DNA of 64,000 bases from Nemopilema nomurai (lineage: Eukaryota; Cnidaria; Scyphozoa; Rhizostomeae; Rhizostomatidae), in NCBI GenBank assembly GCA_003864495.1, contig ML133409.1, positions 1,814,420-1,878,419 of the forward strand, in the 5' to 3' direction. Shown piece by piece: positions 1-12,322 of the stretch (position 1 is its first letter; the number at the start of each line of letters is the position of its first letter). A program made the position numbers and the translations under genes. The notes under the pieces were generated by a model. That model did not search any database. It was given only the letters and a program-made list of their open reading frames with translations, and was not told where the DNA came from.

Positions 1-234
1 AAAGTTGATTTGCACCCTAGCATTATGGTGATTTAGAGCTATGAAATCCCACATCCAAATGTTCAAAAAAGGAAAACTGATGATAAGAATTAGTTTTGTT
101 GGATTACAGAAACAGGAGATAGGCAGTTGAGCCGGGTTTGAGGTAAGGGAATGTCAAATTGGTGATCATATATTATGTCCAGATGTTTTCAAGAAATATT
201 TGATTTGTTTCTACCTTGCATCCGAAGGTAGTTT

Positions 235-439
235 GAGGACACTGAGAAGCTTAAGCTTATCGAGCAGTGTCCTGGTCCTTCCTCTCGATGTGACCACACC
301 TCGTGGTTCCTTATGCCTGGAATTACAGAGAGCTGGCGACTCTCCTCACTCTGAGTGAAAGTTTGGTCATGCCAGGGACTCGAACCACGGACCCTTGGGT
401 CCGTAGTCAGCGCCTCTAACCACTGAGCCATCCTCGCAC
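235..439 (-). mobile_element. tRNA-derived SINE with a terminal hairpin
   Basis: Read on the minus strand from 439, the sequence is tRNA-like: an A box TGGCTCAGTGG and, about 35 bases on, a B box GGTTCGAGTCC, the two internal RNA polymerase III promoter elements. A non-tRNA body follows, ending near 237-276 in a perfect 8-bp stem (GGACACTG / CAGTGTCC) around a 20-nt loop. A second, head-less copy of the hairpin end is at 50722-50760, so this is a dispersed family and not a tRNA gene. No convincing target-site duplication was seen, so the ends are approximate. It lies within the PPIL6 intron, in the same orientation as the gene. Confidence 0.8.
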
Positions 440-488
440 ATTGAATACAATATTAATGACTCAAATGTCAAAATTTGTGAGTACATAC

Positions 489-2091
489 CTCTATCAAAAG
501 TTTCCCAGCTGGTTCATTGGCAATTGTCACATTGAAAAAGACAAATTCATGCTATGGAAATAAATGGTAGGTTAATTTGATTATTTTTAGTTAAAGGTAG
601 CAAAGTCAAAAGTTAAAGAAAGCAAACTTTTATAGTTATCAAAGATGAAAAATAGTGAACAATTTCTGTTTGGAGACTTACCCCACTTTCAAGGAGATGA
701 TTTTTATATTCTTCCTTTGCCATTGCATAAAACAATGGAAGAGGCCTTGTAAAATATAGAAATCTCAAATTAATGTTACTTGATATCAGTATAATTTTCA
801 CATGTAATTTTGTCAAATAATGCTTTATAGAATTCACATCTCAAATAACAGTTCTCTCAATTGTTTTAATCTGAAAGATGCTAAACCGATTTGGTGCTGA
901 TGGCACTAAGGCGTCTATATTGAGAATAGACATCTCAAAAATAAGTAGCTTCAATGTTGAAATCAAAACAACAATCGTTTCATTTGCTTCCCTTTACAGT
1001 AAAGGTTAAGTGTGACATGAAAGGATGTGCCTTGTGGTAAAAAACTTAAGTAAGAAAGTTAAAATTTCCTAGGATCCATATTCATTTTTTCATAATCCTA
1101 TGTATATAAATGCAAAAACAAGTCGAATAAAATCAATTTACCTGAATTCTTCATATTCATACTCTTTTGCCAACCAGTTTATGAAGTACTCGGAAGACCC
1201 TAATGGATCATCTCCTATAAATACTAGTGTCTCATCTTTGAAGCCCCATGTTTCTCCTTGCTTTGTCTAAAATCAGCATGCCATCAATAACACAATAATC
1301 GTTTTGTTTGTGTAAATGAGTAAATCATCAAGATTTTTGTTAAAGTTGGCAGTGCAAGAACAAAAGATTAAATTTTTGTAAGATATGTAATGCGATCTTA
1401 ATTTAATAATCATAATAGAAAAACAAAAAACAGCAAGCATAGGCTCTTAAAATTTAGAAAAGATGGCAAACATAGTAAATAATATGACTTTACCCGCTTA
1501 ATTGTTGCAACAAAGTGCGTCCATTCGGACTCCAACATTCCAATAGATTTGTTGCTTGAAAATACATCCTTTCTTTTCGATGCAACCGTCTTTAAGAAAG
1601 CCAAAACGATCAGAATCATAAGTGTTTCATTTAAAACACATAAAAATGCAAGAAATTAATGGAAGAAGCAGACAAAAATGCTTGAAGTTTGCTTTTATGT
1701 TATACCTTTAAGGAGAAGAAATGCCCCCATTCTAACCCCAGCCCTCGCAAAGTATAGGCAAACAAACCCCAAACATTAACCAAAGATTATGAAAACTAGT
1801 ACAGTTGTACTAGCAGACTTACATTTTCTTAACCAACCCATTTTTATTCAATCCTTAGAAATGTTTAAAACAAATCGAATTGCAGCTTGAGAGTGTGTGT
1901 GGCCTATTATTGTAGAGTGTGCAACTGTGCAAGCTGCTTGAGCAACAAATACGACACAACACAGTTATTTCAAAATCAGCTTGCCTAATTCATACCTCGG
2001 CTGCAATTTTTGCCTGTTGGAAAGAAACTGAGGTCAACAGCCCATAAACAGTAATTGATTTTTTGAAGCCGTCCTCCTCTTTTGGCGCCAT
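489..2091 (-). CDS. PPIL6: PPIL6-like cyclophilin-type protein, 5' part (continues off the left edge)
   Basis: Five coding exons are visible on the minus strand: 1996-2091, 1494-1589, 1142-1266, 682-745 and 489-551. All have GT..AG boundaries and compatible phases (0, 0, 2, 0, 0), giving 148 residues. The start is the ATG at 2091 (MAPKEEDGFKK). The order of blocks matches vertebrate PPIL6: an N-terminal region with VYGLLTSVSFQQAKIAAE, a middle segment with the WGFKDETLVFIGDD block, then HEFVFFNVTIANEPAGKLL, which is the first strand of the cyclophilin fold. The peptidyl-prolyl isomerase core, with its catalytic residues, lies beyond position 1 and cannot be judged. PPIL6 is a little-studied cyclophilin-like protein expressed in ciliated cells; that role is family knowledge. 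A tRNA-derived SINE lies in the intron after the last visible exon. The identification is good; the gene is incomplete here. Confidence 0.85.
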
Positions 2092-2111
2092 CTTTAAGAA
2101 ACTATGGCAAC
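2083..2111 (-). promoter_or_regulatory. PPIL6 start region: YY1-like site over the ATG and RFX X-box half-site
   Basis: On the minus strand the start codon lies inside AAGATGGCGCC, close to the YY1 consensus AAGATGGCGGC. Just upstream is GTTGCCATAGTTTC (2098-2111): the left half (GTTGCC, AT spacer) is a perfect RFX X-box half-site and the right half is poor. Both calls are motif matches only. Confidence 0.35.
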
Positions 2112-4562
2112 TGGAACACAACACAGGGATCAAAGTGAAAAGTTCTTCATAGGGGGGTATGAAATGTTCTACAATGTTGGTTGTAATTGATTGCTCCGAA
2201 GTATACTCATTTAAAATGAGCTCTCGGTGTTACTAACATAAAGAGAAATACGTTTCTGTCGCAATCCTTGCAATAAAGGATAAATTAAATCAAATTATTA
2301 AGGATTGTAAGCTTAGAAGCTTTGGAAATTTTGCAACAAGCTCATATGGAACTGGAAGAATCCCATCCACAAACAGCGAAGAAGGGATATTAAAATGAAA
2401 ATTTGTATGCCTCTTGCAATTTTTTCATTTCAGGCAAGTAGAGACAGGGACGTACCTATCGAGTAGTACTGGAGGGGGGAGTATACATCCCCCACTTTTG
2501 AAAAATTGGTCTGGTAAATTTTACAGATGGTCAGTATCCATTATGAGTTAATGTGAGTTAATTTGAGAGAATTTTGTGATCCAAGTTGGTTTAAAAATTA
2601 TCTCATAGTGGAAACGCTCTCATCCTATCCCATGACTTCACTTCCGCTGCAAGATGAAGAGCTACTTGCAGAAGAAGTCAAGCTATTCCAGTTTTGTATG
2701 ACAAAACAGAAAATGGCACACTGGTATGTATTGTTTATTTTTATCGAAAACTGTCCAACCTAAGTCAAAGAAATAGTAAGCCACAAGAAGAATGATTTTA
2801 AACCCAATGAATAGGGAATTTCACAAGAAGGAGTTAACAATCGATAGAGCAGTTAAAATTTGCAATATATCATTGTAAAAAAGCTATACATTGACTATCA
2901 AGGGTTAGATAGAGCTCTAGAGTGATAACGTCACAATAATCTATTTTAGATTTTTTTTAATTTGGATCCTAAATAACCTAAAAGGGCATGATTAAATACC
3001 TCTAAATAGGTTCAATTAGTCAATTTTGCTACGAATTGGCAGATATATGGCCACATGTATACTGACTCTTTCCCCATCAAGCCTCTTTAGTTTAGTCTCT
3101 GTTCATAACTATATGCACGGTTAAATGTAATTTGTTCTGTAATGTGATGTAACATAATGTGATTTAGTTCAGTTTTGTTTCTTGGGAGGGTCATTTGTGT
3201 TGAAAAGCTACCCTCCTTTTTAGTTAAGCTATTTCAATGAAAAACGAAATAAAATAGAGCCAAAATATCAGTGATTCATTAGAAAACTTCAAATCTTTCA
3301 TTGGCCACATTCAACTGATTTTTGGAAATATATGGCTAATATAGCATGTTTGGAAATAGTTCATGGCGATGTTTTGTGTTTTGTGGTTATAATAAAAAAT
3401 TCTAATAAACTGATTTTCACACTTTGTCACACTTTAGAACTCTATTGTGGTCGGTAATTCACCCGTTTACACCCCCACCCCTTACTCTGAATCGTCAAAA
3501 TACACCCCTGGGTAGAAGTATCAATGTAACTTAGTACTTTTTGCTAGAAGCATCTCTATTGATAACATGTTTAATGCAAAACCAAATATTTTCAATAGCA
3601 TTGAGCATGGGCTTCGATTCTTTGTGATGTCATCAGGGGCGCAAATGCAAATTTTTTTAGGGGGGTGTTCTTTAAAGGGACCGAGTTTTCACCACGATGG
3701 ACAGATTTTTGCGAAATAGATATTGTCGGGGCCGCTTTTGCATTCCCCTTGAAATTTGCGCATCAAACGTCTCGCATAGCACGGAAACAAGATAAAGCAC
3801 GTACATATGGCAAACAAGTTAATGTTGTCTGGGCAGCTAGAACTTTTCCAAAGCGCCAAAAGCAGCAAAAAATGTATCTGATAACGAGAATAAACATAGC
3901 TATAACTGACAGTAAATTGAATTCCAACAAAAGCATTAGGGACATCCATTCAAAACTTATAAAATTCGTTCTGAAGGCATGCAAGGTTGCGCATACAGAC
4001 TTTATCATGGACAAAATGCATAAACCAATGTTCATTTAGTAAGTACAAGTTGGGCATCTGGCCATTAAGAACATATTTTCTTTAAGTAGTTACTTACAAA
4101 ACCTCAGCTTTTCATCCTATTTTCATAATCAATGTTGGTGAAAGTGTAGATTTAGTTGTAAATATAGGTAAAGCTGCAAGTTTTTACCGTTTGTTGCCAT
4201 TCAATTTTTGTGTAGTGAAAATCATTCCTTTTGTTTATACAAGGAGTCTTTCCAGTATCGTCTGTTCTTTGTACAACCAGTAGTACAAATCTCTTGCTTC
4301 CCTGTGTCTGGTTGTAATTCTTCCCTGGTTGATATAGTCACGTGGTATCGGATGTGTATCATTGAGTAAAAACAATGGACGCGTGGTATTTCAGCTAAGT
4401 ACAAAGTGCGGAGGGCAATTAACTGTGGTACGATCTCAAACGATTTTTGTGATGGAAGGAAATTTGTTAGCAATTATATATTGAAAGATATCCATCCTTT
4501 GACTTAACTTGTTTCTGTGGAGTACAGACGACAAATCAGTTGTTAGGCCAAAGCCCCGGAAA
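2092..4562. other. Intergenic region between divergent PPIL6 and ceramide synthase A
   Basis: No coding sequence is convincing here. Open frames around 3665-4039 exist on both strands in overlapping positions, have no recognisable domain, and overlap transposon-like sequence. The left half is occupied by a probable hAT-type element (2445-3510). A second transposon-like end (CAGGGGCGCAAATGC, then G-rich) starts at 3634, but its partner end was not found. The promoters of both flanking genes must lie here. Confidence 0.6.
2445..3510. mobile_element. Probable non-autonomous hAT-type DNA transposon, 1066 bp
   Basis: The left end reads CAGGGACGTACC and becomes G-rich (GGAGGGGGGAG). The right end, reverse-complemented, reads CAGGGGTGTATTTTG and then GTAAGGGGTGGGGGTG, so the two are imperfect terminal inverted repeats of the CAGGG type common in animal hAT elements. 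The adjoining 8-mers, AGTAGAGA (left) and GGTAGAAG (right), agree at 5 of 8 positions, consistent with a decayed 8-bp target duplication. No transposase reading frame is seen inside, only AT-rich filler. Confidence 0.5.
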
Positions 4563-7500
4563 ATGGTTGGATACTCAGAAGTATTTAGTTCGATCTGGAA
4601 GACCTGCAAGAAAGAATGGGCCGACAACAAGCATCCTGGATTCTTCCAAGAAATGGCGGATAACATATTTTTGGAAAAGAAAGATTTCGTTTGCTTTCTT
4701 GGCATAGCCATTGTTATAACCTTGATTCGAAAATGGGTTACAAAAGCTTTTTTGCAGGTGAGACCACGAGTGTTTCTTTTCTAGCAAATCCTATTCTTAA
4801 GGAATCTCCTACCCGCGCCCTTAGCGATAGCGTGACCCTGACAGATCAATGTCTTGCCAACTGTTAGCACGTTGCCCATTTGAGATCTGTGTCTATCATG
4901 ACTATGCTAGTTGCAAAGCCAATATATGATGTGAAATGTATGGTTTTCGAGTACGTCTTGCCGCCAAACTACTTGCATTGATTTTACGAACATTTGCCTG
5001 TTTGTTGCCATTCCCCCACCTATTTATAGCGCATTATGTTGCTGTTTTTATCGGAAAGAAAAGCTAGTCTGTCTTTTCTATCGATACAGGCCTGTTTAGT
5101 GATTTCAGCACTCTTCAAGATGCTATTTACCTTTGAACATTAGGTAGCAGAGATGAAATAAATAATTCAAAAAGCCATTTCTGACTTCTATGCCAGGGCT
5201 GCTCATAAATGCCACCCTCTCTTGAGAAGAAATCAAAAACTCACATAGTCTGCGATATGCATTTAAGGTTCAAATCTTCATATTCACATTTGAATTGTTT
5301 TCTGAACAAGATTTATTACTTTACTATGGAAGCTTTTAGCTGTATTGTATTTAGCTGTGATCTTCATTGATAACAATGTGCTTTATTTCTACTTTAACAA
5401 ACAGAGAATCAAATAGTTAAATTTAGTTTTTCGTTAACATTCTTCTTCACATGAAAAGCTTTGTCTCTTGTTGACCAATGAAATTCTGTTGTTGTATATT
5501 AAAATTTAATGAGCTTAAAGTCAACAAAACTGGTCAGGTTTAATGTCAAAATCTCTCTCATAAAGGGATAAGACTTGTGACCCTCTGGTAGCTAAAAAAT
5601 TGAATCTTCTTTTGAGACCTCTCATCTATATTTGATGCCTTAGCATTCAATTCCAAGGGAAACAAGAGTATATGTTTACTTTCATGATAGTATTTTGTGA
5701 TATCTGAGCAGTAGTGTTTTGAAGCAAGGTACCAAAACAGTATTGTTTCTTATATCTTGTGACCATTGGCTTCCATCAAAGTCATAGTTTCATTGTTGTG
5801 GAGAGACTTGTTAGATCCACTTAATTTAAAGATTCAGCCATAACAGATGATCCTTGATAAAGGGCTTATTGATCATTGCATTGTAAAAAAAGTCTAACAA
5901 GAGTCTTTATGCAGTAACCTTTTCAAGCATAGTGATATTTATGCAGTAATGTAACCTAAAGTAGTAAAACTTTTTTAATTTTGTATGTTTAGTGTATTGA
6001 GCTTATGTTTGCTCTACTTCCTTTCAGCCTTTGGCAGAAAAGCTGGATTTTGGGATAAAAGACAAAGCGAATTTTCCAGAATGCACATTTAAGTTTTTGG
6101 TCTACTTCTCATTATACACTGCAGAATGTCTTATTCTGTTTTCGACATACAAAGAATTCCTTACGGATCCAAGGGCAGCATGGAAAGGTTTGATTTTTTT
6201 CTTATTTTTGCCAATATTTATTTTGACTTTTTCTATTCTACAGCTGTGTTATATCAATATTTAAAATGTAGCCAAAAGCAATGCTTTATTAAAGAACATT
6301 CGTTTAGAATGCAAACAGTTCAGCTTTTTTCTTGAAATTGCTTTAATCATATGTAAATAAAAAGCTAATATTGCTGCCAGTAGCTTGATTAGGATAATGG
6401 ATCTTAATTAAAGGCAGAGATAAAGAATTGCACAACTTATTTCCTTCATTTTCTTGTCTGTCATACATAGAAAATCTGAATGCAACGGCAAAATCTTTAA
6501 GCTGCTGCAGTATTGGTAACATTTGCTTGAAAACACCATCATATTTGAAAAGTTTTGGCATAATTTTTATATTACAGTAGTTTTATGTAATTGGGTTTCT
6601 CAGTTAACCATATGTGGTAAGATGTCATTGTTTCGTAACTTGTAGGGTGGAATGCTGGCATGAGTGTTTCTTCAGATATTTACTGGATATATGTAGCTGA
6701 AACAGGGTTTTACATTCATGGTATATATGGAACAATCTTTATGGACATTTGGAGAGATGACTCCATGATGCTTCTTCTTCATCATGTTCTAACAATTTCA
6801 CTGATTGTTTTCTCTCTAGGCCTAAGGTAATGACCTGTCTGATTTTTTAAGGCTTGATTGTCTCTGAAGATAGGTAGTAATTCATACCTGACATTAAGAG
6901 AATCTCTCTTAAGCAGAAGGCAAAGCCTTTTGCCCTTCAGTCATGATCAGGATAATAGGTAACAGTTATGACCCAAGGACATGCTTGCTCCTTCCAGCCC
7001 AATGAGATCCTCACTGAGCAGAAAACATTAGATTCTCACAGCCATTTTGGATTTAAGGAGGAAATAGTTTTTGGTAATGCGTCAGTGCTAACAGAAATAA
7101 TGAGGGATCTACAAAATTGCTAGAAAAATGTTGCAAAAAGAGATTGCATTTAAGACACCAACATGAATCCATGGACAGTATATTTCATATTTGTCCTGTG
7201 TTGCATAGGAGTGTAGTCAATTATACATGCATTTAAGGAAAAATTGGAATTGTTTTATAATTTCTTTGCTGTTTCCTTTTATCTTTCAATCTTCCTTTTA
7301 GGCTTCAAATTATTATTTGCACATTTTATTTCTAGCTGTTATTTAAACCTTTGAAGTAAAGCTCAATTAGAATTTTTTACTTTTCCTAGGTATCACAGGA
7401 TGGGCCTTGTTGTCCTCTTTCTACATGATATTGCAGATGTTTTCCTAGAACTGACAAAAATTGTCAAGTGTTTCCAGAATAGGGAGAAATCAAAGAAGTC

Positions 7501-8993
7501 AATCTATGCCATTATCACAAGTTTGGGGTTCGTTTTCTTTGCCTCTGCATGGTAAGATCACAGTTTACCCTCATTTTTGGTGGAAAATATGTGATTCACA
7601 TGTATCTTTGTAAATATTCTTTGATAAAAGCCTCAGAATAGACAATGGTTAAATTGTAAGTTGAAAGTTGCAGTACAAGAGGAGACAGCTTTCCATTAAA
7701 TTTTCACTTTCCATGTTTTCTACTAAGTCACTCTTTCCTATCTGAAAGTAATGGGAAAGGCATGTATTATATAATAAGTATAAATATATATATATCTAAA
7801 TTTTTTGGGATACATTGTGGCAGGGCCTTAAATGCCGGGGGGATGGGGAGACCGGATCCTCCAAAAATTTGGGGCAAAGTGATTTTGCGTTAGAATTTAT
7901 ATCATTTTCTTCCAAAGAAATGGGATCCTTTGTACCTGGGTTAGCACTACACTTTTTTCATGCTATAGCCACTTTGTCGAGCTCTAATAAACTATTGTTA
8001 AGGTTGGTTGGTTATGTTAGTATAGTGGTATCGCTCTGTGTTATTGGTTCAGCTGACCCCCCAATTGACAAGATAGATTTACGGCCCTGCATTGTTGAGT
8101 TTAATTTAAATGAGAAGTTGGCTTTATTTTATATTCTTTTTATTTTTCCTAAATTGTTTATCAAATATATAGCACTTCTAATGAAGTATTTACTGTACTT
8201 TTTGTCTCTCAGGATTGGTTGTAGAATATTCATATATCCACTGATTGTTCTGTACTCAACTGGATACGTGGCTAGAAATGTGCTTCCTGATGCTCCATTT
8301 TACTTCTTCTTCAATGGCCTTCTTTGGGTCCTTTTCTGCATGAATGTTTGGTGGTCATATTTTATCATATTGTTGATATTCCGCATTATTGTTGGAAAGT
8401 CAAAGAGCATTGAGGATACACGAGAATTGTCTGTCACAGATGAGCAGTGGTTGAGTACAACAAAGAAAGAAAATGCGAATGGGAATGCTTTGGGAAGTAG
8501 TTCAGCTCAGAATGGCTATTCTCAGAATGGTGTCATACATTCTGAAGAGAAGATTAGTAAGCAAAGCTCATTTCTTTTCTCTGCATTAATGATATTTTAA
8601 CTATATAATCTTTATGATTTATAAATATATATATATATGTATATATATTAGTAAAAATCTAACAATATGCTATCATTTGTTGTTCAAAAGCTTATTTTCT
8701 GACCAGTCAGAATGGCTTAGTCACCTGCAAAGGACCCTGAATAAACCCCAATGATAATTTTCAATGTTCCTTTTATGTGGCAACAGCTGAAAATTTTGAT
8801 TGATAAAATTTTAAAGGTAGCTCTTTACCTGTTATTCCGTTTGATAAAAGACTGACAGTCCTAAATATGACTTATTGATATTAAAGTATATATTGATCTT
8901 CCTCTCTCTCTCAAAAATTTGCATTTGATGTTTTTATGGATCTTTTTCTCTGCAGCACAATCACAAGCAAATGGTGTCAGAAAGAGGAACTAG
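4563..8993 (+). CDS. CERS1-like ceramide synthase A (TLC domain), first of a tandem pair
   Basis: Six exons: 4563-4757, 6028-6187, 6646-6826, 7390-7551, 8213-8556 and 8956-8993, ending TAG, for 359 residues; phases agree throughout. The ATG at 4563 (AAAATGG context) is the only in-frame ATG and aligns with the start of paralog B. Ceramide synthases join a fatty acyl-CoA to sphinganine or sphingosine in the ER membrane. The Lag1 motif is intact: HH at residues 164-165 and LFLHDIADVFLELTK with HD at 191-192. The later block VLPDAPFYFFFNGLLW resembles CERS1 (PDIPFYFFFNALL). There is no homeobox-like domain after the first membrane segment, which also points to the CERS1 branch. Length is close to human CERS1 (350). 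The tail is polar and ends ...VRKRN. The last, 38-base exon rests on splice signals only. Intron 5 contains a MITE. CERS1-type specificity for C18 acyl-CoA is inference. Confidence 0.9.
7821..8089. mobile_element. hAT-type MITE, 269 bp, in ceramide synthase A intron 5
   Basis: Terminal inverted repeats are CAGGGCCTTAAAT (left) and, reverse-complemented, CAGGGCCGTAAAT (right), 12 of 13 identical; both ends become G-rich inward (GCCGGGGGGATGGGG / TTGGGGGGTCAGC). The flanks are CATTGTGG (7813-7820) and CATTGTTG (8090-8097), a 7-of-8 match, the 8-bp target-site duplication expected of hAT transposases. No transposase is encoded. A 261-codon open frame that runs from this element into exon 5 is fortuitous. 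Confidence 0.85.
8619..8650. repeat. AT microsatellite in ceramide synthase A intron
   Basis: An imperfect (AT)n run just after the exon 5 donor; similar short AT runs lie at 7780-7796 and 13687-13711. Confidence 0.7.
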
Positions 8994-11900
8994 GTTCTTG
9001 CCTCTTGCTTCCACAGACAGGTATTGCAAACTGGACTTGAAGTATATACATTTTTAAAATTCCCTTGCAAATAATGTCATTCTAAATACCAGACTATAAT
9101 TTCATTGAATCATTTAGCTGATGCTTGGAACTTATTTATATTCTGGTTTTTTTTAATTATAAATGAAGATTTCATCGCTTAGTTTAACATTATAACTGAA
9201 TTTCTATGACAGGTTATTTAATATGTCTATTTAAGTTTAACTTGGTCTTTTAAGATTTCGTTGTGCCACCTGATCCACCCCGTAAATATTTTCATTGTCA
9301 GAATAGATTTCATTGATGGTAAGTAAATACAAAGGTTTCGCCTCCCAGAACTTTAAAATGACCGCTGGAAATCGCTTAATTGAAACCCATACTTCCGTAT
9401 GCAAAAAACTGTCTTCGAATTTTCCCCTTTTTGTTACATATTTTTCGTTGTATTTTTCCAAATTAATAGTTGCGATGGATTATGACTGTTATTGAAATTT
9501 GGTTTTTTTGGCAGCAATGCTTCGAAATATAAAAAACTTCGAAGTTAGGCAAGGTGTTTAAGTGAAGATGAATCTTATTGTATGCAGCGAGATTTAGGGA
9601 TTTCAAGTTTCCCGAATTCTTCCCTTTGTAAAGCGGGCAGCCAAATTATGACGTATTTTTGTGTAGTTTAAACAATGCTACATAGCTGGCAGCCTTATTC
9701 GCCCTGGAAACTTTAACTTTAAGTTATTTATTATGCTTACCAGCTAGGGTGGCTAGTTATTTTGTATTTCAAGTCCGGAAGCTCAATGTTTCTGTAACCG
9801 GATAAATTTGTTGTTTTAATACTAGCTAAACGTATCGTAAGACATCTTTACCCGAGATGTAAAATTATTTTAATAGATTTGCTACTAATATAGGTTATTC
9901 TTTTACGTATTTGATGTAACTTTATAATTTTTGACCAGCTTTTGTCATTTGCTTTTGTAAGAGGAAAAGTGGATTTCATAATCATTCCTCCCCACTTCTA
10001 TGCATAAGCTTTGGCGAAGTTATATCATCAACCACTTTTAGTCGCAAAGAAGGCTCAGTTCGAAATAGCAAATATCCAGCTTCAATTTATTGCTTTTTAC
10101 TTTTGAATAGTTCTGATGGTCTGTCGGTTACCAGACAAATGTTTCATCAATTTCTTGCAATGTGGTCAACCTTACTAAAGATTTTTCTCGGCTAAAGTAA
10201 ATCAAATGAGTTTCTGCTAAATGGCTGTTCAGAATTCCCTAAAGACGTTTTCACAAATTTCAAATGTGTGCCGCATGCTTAAATGACAATTAATGGTATC
10301 TGAATTCAAACTGCGTTACTACTTTAAAATACCCATCAATATTATTTTCCCGACTTAATTTTTGTACTTAATATGTATTTATTTGGTATATTTTGGCATT
10401 TAGGTTCATAAGGACTCAGATCTAATTTTATTCGCATAGAATTAGAGACACAGGATTTATTTTTCTTGTTTTTGCCTGTATATTTCGCGGCCGTTTAGAA
10501 ATCGATTTGCTTTGTTTATAGACTTAAAAGTACTGGCTAGTTGAGTTTAGTTGGCCTAACTCCTTGCCTCTCTTGGTGGTTGTTCAAAATCAGTTTTGCT
10601 AGATAGGCAAAACACCCTTAGTTTCTTAGATTTGTTAGTTATCAGTCAAGTTGTATATCATCATTGTTTCGTTAATGCTCATCCAACATGCACGTATGTA
10701 AGTTGAATAAGTTTGTGTATATAGACACAAGTATGATAAGTTAGAAAGTTCGAAAGCTAGTTTATGTGCTTTGAGTAACTCGTACACTGATGCATCGTAT
10801 CATGAAATAAATGCATGTGTCTATTCGAAATTCTGAAGTGTTTTTCTAGGCAGTGCGTCTCACCGCATTACAACCCACGCTTACATCCGGTGCAGCTTTT
10901 TTACTGTCTGGTGCAAGTGTCTCCTTGTGCAAGGGGCTACTGCATCGCTTAAGGTTACGGTAAACGTTTCTGGACGAAAACATCAATTTTTCGATTACTT
11001 CACATTCTGATAGCCGAATTAATAAGGTACATAATGATACCATGTTTGAAGCTCGAAGAAGTTTTGAAAATGGAGAAAATCCCGTATAAACGAAGGTTTC
11101 CACAATTTTCTTATCAAAGTTTCTAGCAGCGGTTTTCAAATCCCTCGACCTGTTAAGCTGTTTATCCTTGTTCTGCTTCCTGTGGTTTGTGTGAGAGTAT
11201 GGCACATCCATGGGTTGTTGTGCTTATTTAAAGACGCTAATTGATATGAAAGCCTAAGCTACTTGACCCGGATTACATTGTTGGTAATATGATCCCGATG
11301 TGTATCATCGCAAGTGCGATCAGTAAAATCCCATTTTCTCCGGACACGAAATTCCTCTACATACAGGTACGAAAAAGCTATTTTGTACCCAAGGAACCAA
11401 TCGAATGGCTCAAAAATTTGCACACAGCCAGTGCAGATGTTGGACAACCAAAGGGTGACTCAAAATTTTTTTATTTGCTCTGGTCCGTCTTTTATACCCA
11501 AATACAGCTGCGGGAGGGTGGAAAAATTGTTTGCCAACTTTTGACAGGGTATAGTTTCAAGAAGAGGAGGAATTTAAAAAAACTGAGACAGTCTTTGGTA
11601 GCTTAGGATCTGCACTTCCTGCTGGTATAAGTCAGATTTTGTTACCTCAAACGCAAGGGTACAAAATAGCTTTTGAAGGTGGTACACTTTTTGAGCAATA
11701 AATTCGCATGGAAAATAACATTTAACATTATTTGCCAATAATTTTGACCTGGCTAGATACGCCATAATCTTGTGCCTCGAATGATAAATAGTTTACCCAG
11801 ATTCCTTGAACAGTTTTGGCAATTAGGAAGGAAAAACCAATCTTCGTGTTGAAAACGTTTAACGTAACCTTAACTTCATGATAATTTTTCAATATTGATC

Positions 11901-12322
11901 GGAATCAATGGTTTGATCGATTTGTTGAATAGATGATAGATCAATTTGCGTTAGGTTTTCATTTACCCTGTTACTTTGATTAGAAGTCTAGATCCCAGTT
12001 TCAATTTGATAGTTTTTTCCAGTTAAATCATTCTCGTGGTTCTTTGATAAAGATAAACGTAGCAAATCGTTACAATAAAATGAAAAATGTACATCAGCTA
12101 TTACGATACTGCGAGAAACTGTGAAGGAGAAGTGTGCCGCAAGTTCCAAAGTGCAAAAGGCCAAGGGTCACCGCAAAGTTATCAGATGATCAAATGAGCA
12201 TTGTACTGGTTTCGTCGAGGTAGGCCTTCCAGATATAATTTGCTCCTGAGGATGGCAAATATTGGAAGAACAGCCAAATATTCGAAGGGTGGATCATAGG
12301 GGGAAGCTACTGAAGCAAAGAC
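8994..12322. other. Intergenic region between the two ceramide synthase genes
   Basis: It holds the 3' UTR of gene A and the promoter of gene B. An AATAAA at 10806-10811 is a possible but distant poly(A) signal. Open frames up to 121 codons (for example 10846-11211 minus and 11289-11606 plus) show no recognisable domain and overlap each other on opposite strands, so they are not called as genes. No repeat family was recognised. Confidence 0.5.

Noticed and set aside
189..431. 80-codon minus-strand open frame at the left edge
   Set aside because: It is the SINE read through its tRNA-like head and body; no protein resemblance.
235..439. Functional tRNA gene
   Set aside because: A and B boxes are present but acceptor-stem pairing is poor, and the sequence continues into a repeated body and hairpin tail.
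3665..4039. 124-codon open frame, with overlapping minus-strand frames of 86 and 90 codons
   Set aside because: No domain, overlapping frames on the other strand, and it starts in transposon-like sequence.
7815..8600. 261-codon continuous frame including ceramide synthase exon 5
   Set aside because: Only 8213-8556 is exon; the upstream part is MITE and intron, shown by the paralog's structure and the acceptor at 8212.
10846..11606. Open frames of 121 codons (minus) and 105 codons (plus) between the ceramide synthase genes
   Set aside because: Adjacent and overlapping on opposite strands with no recognisable motif or splice partners.
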